A DNA stretch of 64,000 bases, from NCBI RefSeq assembly GCF_035582795.1, contig NC_134365.1:222039887-222103886 (forward strand). Reading direction: 5' to 3'. Below the pieces are notes generated by a model that did not search any database, was not told the DNA's origin, and saw nothing but the letters and a program-made list of their open reading frames with translations. The stretch comes from Mycteria americana. Its lineage: Eukaryota > Chordata > Aves > Ciconiiformes > Ciconiidae. Position 1 is the first letter of the stretch, and each line of letters begins with the position of its first letter. Below are positions 1 to 16,700 of this stretch, in pieces. A program made the translations under genes and the position numbers.

Positions 1-6567
<6,567 letters not shown>

Positions 6568-7120
6568 GCAGCGACGAGCGCTCCTGGAGCACGCTCTGCC
6601 CGCGCGACGCTGCGGGCAGCGTGGGTTGACAATAAAATACCGTCCGACTCGCAGCGTGCGACGTGGCCACGTCGGCGAGGGCAGGGAGCGGTCGGGGCAG
6701 GGGAAAAGCCGTGCTCCTGCTACCTCCGCTGCGTCGGAGCCGGGCACGGGGCCGGTGGGCGCTGGGGGGGGTCCGGAGCTTGCAGCTATGGGTGCCGAGG
6801 CGCCGCGCTGCCGTTCGGGGACGTAGCGGTGGAGGGTCCTGGGCTTTCACTTGGCACAAGAGAAGGGGTCGGAGCTTTTTAAGAAAGGGGAAAGCTGATT
6901 TCAGACCGTACGGGCGCCGGGGTGTCCGGCTCGGGTGGGATTTGTCATTCGCTCCTCGCTGCGGAGGCTGGGTTTGCTGGCTTGGACCGCGGCCGCAAAG
7001 GGGTAGGACAGGGACCGAGCGTGCGACGGACTGATTTTAGAAGCCACCAGGCGCTCCGACTCTGTATTTCGCCCGCTTCTCTTTATTTATTGCAATAAAC
7101 GCGGCGTGCACATACGACCT
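6568..7120 (+). promoter_or_regulatory. CLPB 3' UTR with two AATAAA signals
   Basis: AATAAA lies at 6631-6636, only 64 bases after the stop codon, and a second AATAAA lies at 7094-7099. Both are in CLPB orientation, so proximal and distal polyadenylation sites are plausible. No other gene is seen between them. Confidence 0.75.
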
Positions 7121-9099
7121 GCTGCGTCTGGCGCGGGCAGGGGAGGGCGCGTGGGGATTGCCCGCGGGCAGGACACGTCCCCGGGGAGCTCCCCCCTCTC
7201 CTGCCCATCACCGGGAGCCCTCAACGCCACCGGCGCGTCTCCCCGTCCCGGCCGGGCGACATCCCGGAGCAAACCCCTCACTAAATCCTCTCCCCGCTGC
7301 TTTCTGACCTGCTTCTGGGAAATATTTAATATCTCGGGCTTCACCTACCTGCCCGAGCCGTCCCCGGTGCCGGAGCCGGAGCAAAGATCCCCGGCCCGGA
7401 CAAACTGAACCTTACGGTGGCTCTCGCCGGGCAGAGCCGGATTTTTCCCGCGTGTTCGTAGGTGGGAGGTTTCGCTCTCCCGAGCCGTGGTTTGCAGAGC
7501 GTCCCCGTGAGCTCTGCGGGGCCTGATCCTGCCGCCAGCCGTGTCTGCGGGTCCCCAGGGCTGGCTGGGGCTGGGGGCTGACCCTGACCCCCCCACGGTC
7601 ACTCCTCCGGGGACCGGCCGGCGGTGGGACAGGGATGGAGGGCTCCAGGGGCGAGGGTCTCCTTCGGGGTGCAGCCCTCTCTGCCACCGGTGCTTCACCC
7701 CCACAGCACCGACTCCTCCGGCCGCAGGAGAGGAAATACAAAAAGAAGTCAACCCACGTAGCCCTCCAGAATTAACGAGCCGTAAGTCAGGGTCACAGTC
7801 GGAGGTGGCAGCGAGCTGCCGGGGTCCCCGCCCGACACGGCCAAGCCACCGTGTGAAGTCCCCCGGGCCGAGCGTCCCCGCTGGCGCCGCCGGGCCGCGG
7901 CGTGGGTTTAGTTTTGGGGCTGGCGCTCATTTTCCAGGGGCTACGTGGAGGTTTCGGGGGGCTGCCTTGACCCACCTTTCCGTCCCTGCCGCCTTTTCCT
8001 GCCGCGGGGCTTAACTCGGTGACACTGCTGGGGACCGGGCGCTGCCTTCGGCCAGGGCTGCCAACCGGGGGGGGAGGCTGGAAAAGGGGGAGAGCTCCGC
8101 CGAAACGGAGCCGCCGGGGTGGCAGGGGGAGCTGCCCTGTCCCGGGCGTCGCCCGTGCCGGCGGTCCGTGGGCGCCCTGCTCCTCTCAACCCCCCGTCCC
8201 GGTGGGCGACGGAGCCGGAGCGGCCGAGCCCGTTCCCACCCAGGCGCCGGGATGCGGGGGCTGGCGGCGCCCAGGATGGGGCTGGATGGGGAAGGGGGTC
8301 TCCGGCAGCAGGGTTTGGCCTTTACGAGCCGCTCAAGCTGCCCAGCGAGAGGCCGGCAGGCCGGCCAGGGCGGGTTTCTCTTCCCCGAAAGGGTTTTGGA
8401 GCTTCCCCGGGCTTTGCCGGACCCTCTCAAACTGAGATCCGCTCCCGGCGGGGGACCAGTGGCGGGGACGGCCGAGGCCAGGGGAGCTTGCCCTGCCTCT
8501 TCCCCCCGTGCCACGGCCGGGGAATCGCCCACACCTTCGCCCACAGCTTCGCCTCCTTGGCCCAGGCGGGCAGGGGTGCAGGGGGGGCCAGGGCTCGGGC
8601 AGGGGGTCCCCGAAAACACCGGGGTGCCTCGCAGGACAGCGAGCGGCATCCCCAAACCTGCCGACACCTCCTGCAGCGACGAGGTGCCGGCCGACACCGG
8701 CCCCGCGCTCTGCGCGGACGCGGGGGCTCGGCTCCCTCCGGCCGCGGTCCGGCACCGCGCCGGGCAAAGCCGGGATCGCCGGGGCCACCGCCGGTGCCAG
8801 CCAGGCCCCAAAAGCGGGGGGCTGCAAGGAGAAACGGGGCTGAAAATGGTGGTGAAGCGTGTGCCGGGGCGTGCAGGGGTGCGCACAGCAGTGCTGCCTG
8901 AGGCTGACCCCAGGGGGGAAGGCAGGATCCCCTCCCCGCAGCCCCAGGGAGCCGCTGCCTCCATGCCCGAGCCACCCCGGCACCGGCGTGCCGCGACACC
9001 AGCACCCCCACGCCGACACCGCCGGGCTCGGGGCACCCGATGCCGGGGCTCTCGTGGGTGCTCCTGCACCTGACGGGAGAGCGGGGAGCCCACGGCCGG
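7121..9099. other. GC-rich intergenic sequence
   Basis: This lies between the CLPB 3' end and a pentanucleotide array. It contains long open frames on both strands, but these are low in sequence complexity and resemble no family I know. I see no gene, RNA or mobile element. Confidence 0.6.
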
Positions 9100-9573
9100 G
9101 CGTGCTGTGCCACGCCGTGCCATTCTGTGCCACGCCGTGCCATTCTGTGCCATACCACACCACACCGTGCCATGCTGCACCGTGCTGTGCCACGCCGCAC
9201 CGTTCTGTGCCACGCCGTGCCATTCTGTGCCATGCCACACCACGCCGTGCCATGCCGCACCGTGCTGTGCCAGGTCACACCGTGTCACACCGTGCTGTGC
9301 CGCGCATGCTGTGCTGCCGCACTGTGTCATGCCGTGCCACACCACGCTGTGTCGTGCCACGTCAGGTTGTGCCATGCCGTGCCGTGCCGTGCCACGCCGT
9401 TCCGGTCCACGCTATGCCAAGCTCCGCCATGCCGTGCCATGCCGTGCCGCGTCACGCTCTGCTGTGCCACGCCGCGCCGTGCTATGCTGTCTGCGCCGCG
9501 CGATGCCGTGCCACGCCGTGCCACGCTCTGCCAAGCCACGTCACCCTGTGCCGTGCCGTGCCGTGCCGTGCCA
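9100..9573. repeat. Pentanucleotide array (TGCCA/CGCCG variants)
   Basis: About 95 degenerate copies of a 5-bp unit of the form YGCCR (TGCCA, TGCCG, CGCCG). The array occasionally slips phase and includes TTCTG interruptions near its 5' end. Confidence 0.9.
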
Positions 9574-9640
9574 GCCCCCCAAGGAGCGCGGCCACCAGGG
9601 CCCCGGCCGGGGCAGCGCTGGGGGGCGGCCGGGGCCCTCC

Positions 9641-9880
9641 CCGATCATTTTATTTGTTTTTAATCGTGCTGGAGGCGCGGCGCCGGCGTCCTCTGAGCAA
9701 ACAGCAGCGGGTGAAAGGGCTCCCTCTGACAGATCAAATAAATGTGCCACCGCAGCCGGGCCGGGAACAATAAACGGGAGGCAGGATCTGGAGGGGAGAA
9801 ACATCAGGCTGTGACGGGGAAATTCAATTACCGCCAGCCTTCAGCCCCGTGCCGGGCTCCTAATTCGATTAGGGGCAGGC
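9641..9880. promoter_or_regulatory. AT-rich island 1, candidate PHOX2A enhancer
   Basis: This is an abrupt AT-rich patch in a very GC-rich region. It holds a FOX-like TGTTTTTA (about 9655-9662), MEIS-type TGACAG (9727-9732), SOX-type AACAAT (9766-9771), CAATTA, and the paired-homeodomain P3 palindrome TAATTCGATTA (9861-9871). P3 sites (TAATNNNATTA) bind dimers of paired-class homeodomains, the class that includes PHOX2A. That this is an enhancer is inference; conservation cannot be tested here. Confidence 0.5.
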
Positions 9881-10724
9881 GAGCTCCAGCGAGCGGAGGG
9901 GCCGTGGTGCGGCCCCGGCGTGGGGCTTTGTCACCGGGAACAAAGCAGCGGCAGCGGCCGGAGGCCTCTGGCACGGTTGGGCCGTGCACGGCGTGGGAGC
10001 AGGCGTCGGGGCCGGGACCCGCCGGGGGTCCCCGCCGCAGCACGGGGGTCCCCGTGGGGTGACACGGCCCGGACGGGCCGCGGGACGATGCCTGGGTGCC
10101 GCCATCGGGCGAGTCGTGGGGCACGGGCCGCGCCCGGTCGACGACCCCGACAAAGCTGGGACTCGAGCTGCGCGGGGCCCCGGGGTGGGCCCAAAGGGGG
10201 CCCCGCCAGAGCGGGTCCCATCGGCCCCTCCGGCCCCGACCCGCCCGGGCACACGGACACGGCCCTCGGGTCACGGGCGGCCCCCCGAGCCCGGCAGGAC
10301 GGAGGGACGGGGGTCCCTGTCCCCGGCTCCTCCGCCGTGCCCAGCCCTCCCCGCTGCCGTCGCCACCCGGTTTGGGGGGCGGGGGGGGTCAGCCTGCGCC
10401 CCCGCCCCATCGAGCGATGCTGGGCACAAGCGTGCGGCCCTGCTGCCAGCACCCGTCTTCCTTCACCCTCCCAAGTCGGGAGGCGTCACCCACGTCGGCA
10501 CCCCGGCTCCCACGGCAGCCGCGGGGATACGGGGGGGGCTCCCGGCGCCGCCCCCCACCGCCGCCCGCGCAGGGACGGGGAGCCCTGGCTCCCCCCCTCC
10601 CGCTCCCCGACCCCTCCCCCCTTGTCCCCCTGCCTCTCCTCCCCCCTCCATCCCCTTCATCCTCCTTGCTCCCCCCCGCCCCGTTCTGCCCCTGGCTCTG
10701 GGTAGCAATAGCGGCAGCTCCTTG

Positions 10725-10890
10725 CGTGGCAGATTGCTGCCTAATTAGTTTAGAGGGAAAACTTAATTGAATTAACTTTTTCACAACTCCAGCAGCCTGA
10801 CAGTCGGGGCTCTCGCTCAGCCGCCAGCCTCCAGCTCCGTGATCTAATTAACTTGTTTAGCAACCTGCCCGCTCGGCCGGCGCAGCTGGG
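10725..10890. promoter_or_regulatory. AT-rich island 2, candidate PHOX2A enhancer
   Basis: A second AT-rich island with CTAATTAG (10741-10748), a perfect P3 palindrome TAATTGAATTA (10764-10774), a further TAATTA (10845-10850) and an E-box CAGCTG (10883-10888). Combined homeodomain and E-box content fits autonomic neuron regulation by PHOX2 and ASCL1/HAND factors, which is known biology. The link to PHOX2A rests on position alone. Confidence 0.5.
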
Positions 10891-11055
10891 GTGGGCTCGG
10901 GTGGGGAGCACCCACCGGCCCCTGCCCGCACCCACGGGTGTCCCGCGGGTCCCACGCGAAGGCCCGGGCCCGGACCCGGCCCACCCGGGTGGAACCGGGG
11001 GCACCCGGCCAGCGAGGGGAGCCCGGCCGGGAGCAGGGGCAGCAGCTCTGCCCTG

Positions 11056-11480
11056 CGGGATGTGGGGCAGGATGTGGGGCAGGATGGAGGGCAGGATGTG
11101 GGGCAGGACGCAGGGCAGGACGGGGCAGAAGATGGGGCAGGATGCAGAGAAGAGATGGGGGAGGAGATGGGGTAGGGCATGGGGCAGGACGTGGGGCAGG
11201 ACATGGGGCAGGATGGGGGGCAAGAAGTGGGGCAGGATGGAGGGCAGGACACAGGGCAGAAGATGGGGCAGGAGATGGGGCAGGATGCAGGGAAGAGATG
11301 GGGCAGGACATGGGGCAGGATGGGGGGCAGGATGGGGGGCAGGACAGAGGGCAGAGATGGGGCAGGAGATGGGGCAGGGCATGGAGCAGGATGCAGGACA
11401 GGACAGGGGGCAGAAGATGGGGCAGGGCACGGGGCAGGACGTGGGGCAGGACGTGGGGCAGGACGTGGGGCAGGACAGGT
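11056..11480. repeat. G-rich ~12-bp minisatellite (GATGTGGGGCAG)
   Basis: About 35 degenerate copies of GGGGCAGGAT-type units. All frames remain open through the array because the unit lacks stop codons; these are not genes. Confidence 0.9.
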
Positions 11481-11667
11481 CCCAGGCAGCCCCCAGGCCG
11501 GCGGGGGCCGGTGCTGAGCACCCCGGCCCCGTCCCTGCGCCCCAGCCGGGCCGAGCCCCGGGTCCCCCGGGCCCTGGGCAGGGTCCGGCCTTTCCCCCCC
11601 GGGGCCGGTGCCCAGTGGGGGGGCAGCGAGCCCCCTCCTCCCGGCCGGGGCACAAAGCCCTCAGCCG

Positions 11668-11735
11668 GCCGTAATTAGACTTTTAAATCCTCTTTAGTGA
11701 AAGTGTTTGTCTTGAAAATGTCCCCAATCCTCCCC
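11668..11735. promoter_or_regulatory. AT-rich island 3
   Basis: A short AT-rich patch with GTAATTAG (TAATTA at 11672-11677) directly after the minisatellite and its C-rich flank. It may be a third homeodomain-bound element upstream of PHOX2A; support is weaker than for the first two. Confidence 0.35.
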
Positions 11736-12860
11736 AAATCCTCCCCAAATCCCCCCCGCGCCCCCCGGGGCCGCTGAAAAGGGGCGAAGCCTTTACCTTG
11801 GCCCCAGCGGGGGGGGGCAGCGGGGGGAGGGGGGAGGCGCTTTGAGATTCAGCCGGGCTGCAAATTGGGGGGGGGGGGGAGGGGGGCAAAGGGCAGAGCC
11901 CCCCAGGGAGAGGAGGGGGGGCTGAGCACCCCCCCACAGCCCCCTGCTCCCCCCCTGCACCCACGGGAGGCGGGGTGCCCCCGCCACCCTCCTGCTCCGG
12001 GGATGCTCAGCCCCAATGAAGGGGACCCCGGCGCAGGGGACCCCCCCGGTGCAGGGGACCCCCCCGGTGCAGGGGACCCGGACGCTGGTCCCAGGGGACG
12101 GCGAGGCCTCCCCACAGCACGTGGCCGGGACGGCACCTGCGAGGGCGGCCGGTGCTCGGGGACACTGGGGACACGGTGGCCGCTGGGGTGCATGGGTGGA
12201 TGGAGGGCCCGGGAGGGGGTGACCGATGGGGGACAGGGACAACCGGCGGCCTGGGCCCCCCCACGCCGTGGGCCGCGGCCCCTCTCTCCCCGGTGCTGGC
12301 GGGGCATTGCCTGCCCTCGGCCGGCGAAGCCGCAGCCGGGCCCCCCCGGGAGGGCTCTGTCCCCGAGGCCGGGGGTCCCCTGGGTGCGGGAGAGAGGTGG
12401 GGGGGGACCGCAGGGCTCGGGGTGCCCGGTGCCCCCTACTCCGGGGTCATCCCGTGGCCCCCCGGGGCTGGGCTCGGGGGGCAGGGGCCCACAGAGGGCC
12501 CAGGGACTGACCCCCCGTCCGTCCGTCTGTCCAGCCCCCCCAGCCGGGGGGACCTGCTCTGAGGATGGGGGGGCTGTGCGTCCCCCCGAGCACCCCCCCG
12601 CCCCGTCCCCCTGCACGGGCACGAAGGAGCCCCCAGCCCCGCTCCCCGTCCCCGCGGGACCCCTGCGAGGGGGGTGGGGGGGCGGGGGGTGCTCCGGGCT
12701 CCCGGCGCTGGGCTCCGGGGCTGCGCGGGCTGGGGGCACCCCCCCCCCCAGCTGTGCCGTGGGTGGGTGCCCGGAGGGGCCGGCCTGGGCGTGGGGCACC
12801 TTGGGCCCCCCCTGTGCTGCCGTGGGGTGTCGGTGGGTGGAGGCGCCCGGGGGAAGGGGC
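11736..12860. other. C/G-run-rich PHOX2A upstream sequence
   Basis: A GC-rich stretch with many runs of 6-11 C or G. There is a small 15-bp triplication near 12030-12080 (CCCCCGGTGCAGGGGA). No gene is recognised. Confidence 0.6.
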
Positions 12861-13275
12861 TGTGGGGTGGGGTGGGGTGGGGAGGGGTCCGTGGGGCTGG
12901 AGGGCAGGGTGGGGTGGGGTGGGGTGGGGTGGGGTGGGGATGAGGAAGGGAAGAGCGATGGGGAAGGGGATGGAATTGGGAAGGGGATGAGGATGAGGAT
13001 GAGGATGAGGATGAGGATGAGGATGAGGATGAGGATGGGGAAGGGGATGGAGATGGAATTGATGGGGATGGGGATGGGGATGGGGATGGGGGTGAGGATG
13101 AGGATGGGGAAGGGAAGAGGGATGGGGAAGGGGATGGAGCTGGGATGGGGAAGGGGATGAGGATGAGGATGGGGAAGGGGATGGAGCTGGGATGGGGAAG
13201 GGGATGAGGATGGGGAAGGGGATGGGGACGGAGTTGGGATGGGGATGGGGGTGAGGATGGGGATGAGGAAGGGGA
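12860..13275. repeat. GGGGT pentamers followed by GGATGA hexamers
   Basis: GGGGT tracts at 12862-12882 and 12906-12940 lead into (GAGGAT)n, pure at about 12986-13036, then degenerate GATGGGGAAGG units up to 13275. The region is purine-rich on the plus strand over its whole length. Confidence 0.9.
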
Positions 13276-13510
13276 GCGGGATGGGGAGGGGGACGGAGCT
13301 GGGCTGGGGCCGGGGGGCCCGGGGGTGGCGGCCGGCACCGGGGATGGGGGTGGCGGCGGGGCCGGGGCCGCCGCTGCCGGTCCGGGGGGGGGCCCCGCCG
13401 CGGGCAGGACCGGACCGCCCGCCCCGACGTGCGCGGGCCGGGGCCGGGCGGGGGTTGCGGGGCTCGGCGGGCGCCCGCGAAGGGTTAAGGGCGGGGGGCG
13501 GCGGCGGGGC

Positions 13511-13760
13511 GGGGGGGGGGGGGGGGGGGGGGGGGCGGCTCCGCCCGCTGCCGCCGCGCCCGCCGTCCCCGGGAGATATTGTCATGCAAAACCCCCGGCG
13601 AGCGCGGGCTTTGTCCGCCGCTCCCCCCGCCGGTATATTTACGGGGCGCGGCGGCCCGGGGCGGGCTGGGGCGGCGGATGGCGGGGGCGGGCCGGGGGCC
13701 GGCGGGCAGGCGGCGGCGGTGACGGGCGGGCGGCAGCCGGGGCCGCTCCGCGCTCGCCAT
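13511..13760 (+). promoter_or_regulatory. PHOX2A core promoter region
   Basis: A run of 25 G (13511-13535) is followed by an octamer-like ATGCAAA (13584-13590) and a TATA-like TATATTTA (13634-13641), which is 118 bases before the PHOX2A start codon. The transcription start is therefore likely near 13665. Promoter function is inferred from position and motifs. Confidence 0.55.
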
Positions 13761-16700
13761 GGACTACTCCTACCTCAACTCCTACGACTCCTGCGTGGCC
13801 GCCATGGAGGCGTCCGCCTACGAGTTCAGCCCCTGCAGCCAGGCCGGCTCCTTCCAGTACAGCCCCATGCGGGGGGGCTTCGGGCCCGGCCCCGCCTGCG
13901 CCCCGCTCGCCCCCGCCAGCTGCGCCCTGGGCGCGCTCCGCGACCACCAGCCCTCGCCCTACGCGGCAGGTAACGGCCCCGCCGCCGCCCGCCCCGTCGG
14001 GGCTCGGTCCCGCCGGTGCGCGGTGCCGCCGGTCCCCGCCGCCGGCGGTGCCCGCTGCCGCCGGTGCCCGGTAACGTCTACACCCGCTGCCGCCGGTGCC
14101 CGGTACTGTCGGTCCCCGCCGCCGGCGGTCCCGGCGGGGCTCGGTCGCGGCGGTGCCCGGCGCTGCCGGGGCTCGGGGCCGTCGGTAACGGCCGCCGGCG
14201 GTGCTGCGTGCCGGCCGTGCTCCATACCGTCGGTTCCCGCTGCCGTCGCTGCTCGGTACCGTCTATACCCGCTGCCGCCGGTGCCCGGTACTGGCGGTCC
14301 CCGCCGCCGGCGGTCCCGGCGGTGCCCGGCGCTGCCAGGGCTCGGGGCCGTCGGTTCCCGCTGCCGTCGGTGCTCGGTACCGTCTATACCGGCTGCCGCC
14401 GGTGCTCGGTGCCGCCGGTGCCCGGTACTGTCGGTTCCCGCTGCCGCCGGTGCTCGGTGCCGCCGGTGCCCGGTACTGTCGGTTCCCGCTGCCGCCGGTG
14501 CTCCGTGCCGGCGGTTCCCAGTAGCGTCGGTGCTCGATACCGTCGGTTCCCGCTGCCGTCGGTGCTCGGTAACGTCTATACCCGCTGCCGCCGGTGCTCG
14601 CTGCCGGCGGTGCTCGGACCGGCGGCTCCCGCTGCGGCCGGTGCTCGGTGCCATCGATTCCCGGTACCGCCGGTGCCCTTTGCCGCCGGTGCTCGGTACC
14701 TTCGGTTCCCGGTACCGCTGGTGCTCGGTACCGGCGGTTCTCGCTGCCGTCGGTGCTCGACACCGTCAGGGCTCGATGCCATCGGTAACGACTGCCGCCG
14801 GTGCTCGGTGCCACCGATTCCCGGTCCCGGTACCGCCGGTGCTCGGTACCGCCGGTGCTCGGTGCCACCGACTCCCGGCACCGCCGGTGCCCGCAGCCCC
14901 GCGGCCCCGCGCCGTTCCCCACCGCGGTACCGGCCGGGCGCCCCGGGCGCGGCCGCGGAGCCCCCGAGGTCCCCGGGGCGGCGGCGGCCCCGGAGCGGGG
15001 CTGGGCGGGGGTCGCCGCCGCCGGGCCCCCCCTCCCCGCTCCGCTTTCGTTGTCGCCGCGGACGCGCTGCCCGCGGATGCGCCGACAACGACGGGGCCGC
15101 CGGACGGCACCGGCCGCTCCCCCCGGCCCCGGCCCCGGCCCCGGTCCCGGTCCCGGTCCCGGTCCCACACCGCGCTCCCCCCCCCCGGCCCCGCGTCCCG
15201 CCGAGGGGGCGGCAGCGGCAACGAACGAAAGGGACCGGGGCCGAGCTCCGCCGCCGCCCTGCCTGCCCTGCCCGGTGCATCCGTGCCCGGTGCCTCTGTG
15301 CCCGGTGCATCCCTGCCCGGTGCCTCCGTGCCCGGTGCCTCTGTGCCCGGTCCATCCCTGCCCGGTCCATCCCTGCCCGGTTCATCCCTGCCCGGTGCCT
15401 CCGTGCCCGGTGCATCCCTGCCCGGTGCATCCCTGCCCGGTACCTCCTGCCGTGCGGGTCCCGCCCGGTGCCCCCCTGCCCCCCTGCCCCCCGGCTCCCT
15501 GCCCCCCTGCCCGCTCACCCCCTCCTCTCCCTCCCCAGTGCCCTACAAATTTTTCTCGGACCCGTCGGGCATCAACGAGAAGCGGAAGCAGCGCCGGATC
15601 CGGACGACGTTCACCAGCTCCCAGCTGAAGGAGCTGGAGAGGGTCTTCGCCGAGACCCACTACCCCGACATCTACACCCGCGAGGAGCTGGCCCTCAAGA
15701 TCGACCTCACCGAAGCCCGGGTGCAGGTGAGCTGCCGGGGGGCACCGAGGGGCCCGGGGACGGAGCGGGGGGCTCTGGGCCCACCCGTGCGGGAGCTGGG
15801 GTGCGGGTGGCCGCGCCCCAACCTCGGGCTCCTCTGCCTGGGGACCCTGCCCGGGACCCCGCCGCTTTGCCGCCCGCACCGGGGTCGTGGCGGGGTAGCG
15901 GTGGGGACCCACTGCAGGGTCCCAGCGCGGGGACCCCCCGGCCACTCGAACGCGTCCGTGTGTTTTCCCGGTGCCGGGCCCGGGGCGTTTCCCCAGGCGG
16001 TGCCCAGGCAGGTCCCCGGGGATCGGCTGGGACGGGGGACGGGGACCCCGCTCCGTCGCCGCAGCGGCGAGGGGACGGGACGGGGCAGCGTCGCGGGGGG
16101 CTCGGAGGAAACCCCCGGGGCCCAGCCCGGCTGCCGGCAGAGATGGGGCGTTTGGTTTGTGCCACGTCACCGTTGCGGTGGCACCCACCAGCCGCGGTTT
16201 ATCACAGCCCAAAATGCGCTGAGGGCGGGTGGGGTCGTAAAGGCAGCGGGGGACGGAGACCGGCCCCACGGCGAAGACCCCCCTTAGTCGGTGCAGCCCC
16301 CCTTCTCGGGGAAGCCCCCCCTTTGTCAGCACCGCCGTCCCCACGGGGCACCCGGTCCCGCTGCAGGGAGAGGCACCCGTGGGACGATGGCCCTCGGAGG
16401 GACGCGGCCAGGGTCACCCCTCCCGAGAGGGGGGACGCTGCTCGGGGGGTGCTCGATGGGGAGGGAGACTCCCCACAGTGGGAGGGGATCTGTCCCTCGG
16501 CCCCCAGCCCGGCTGCCGCAGTGCCGGCCGCGGGGTGTGCAGGGCTCGGGGCAGGGGTCCCCACCCGGCCTCAGCCCCAGCTCCCCGCCGGTTTTGGGTG
16601 CAAACCGGGTGGGCTGGGGCAGCTCCTGCCCCCCAGCGCGGGGCTCTTGGGCACCGTGGGGTGATTCCCTTTGTCAGCACGCGGGGGAGAAACGGCGGTC

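Noticed and set aside
10853-11678. Long Gly/Gln/Asp/Arg-rich plus-strand frames and Pro/Cys/His-rich minus-strand frames
   Set aside because: They are translations of the 12-bp GATGTGGGGCAG minisatellite.
13759-16287. Read-through open frame of 842 codons from the PHOX2A start
   Set aside because: It runs through intron 1, which has a clear GT donor at 13970 and joins in phase to the homeobox exon at 15539. The intronic translation is repeat sequence.
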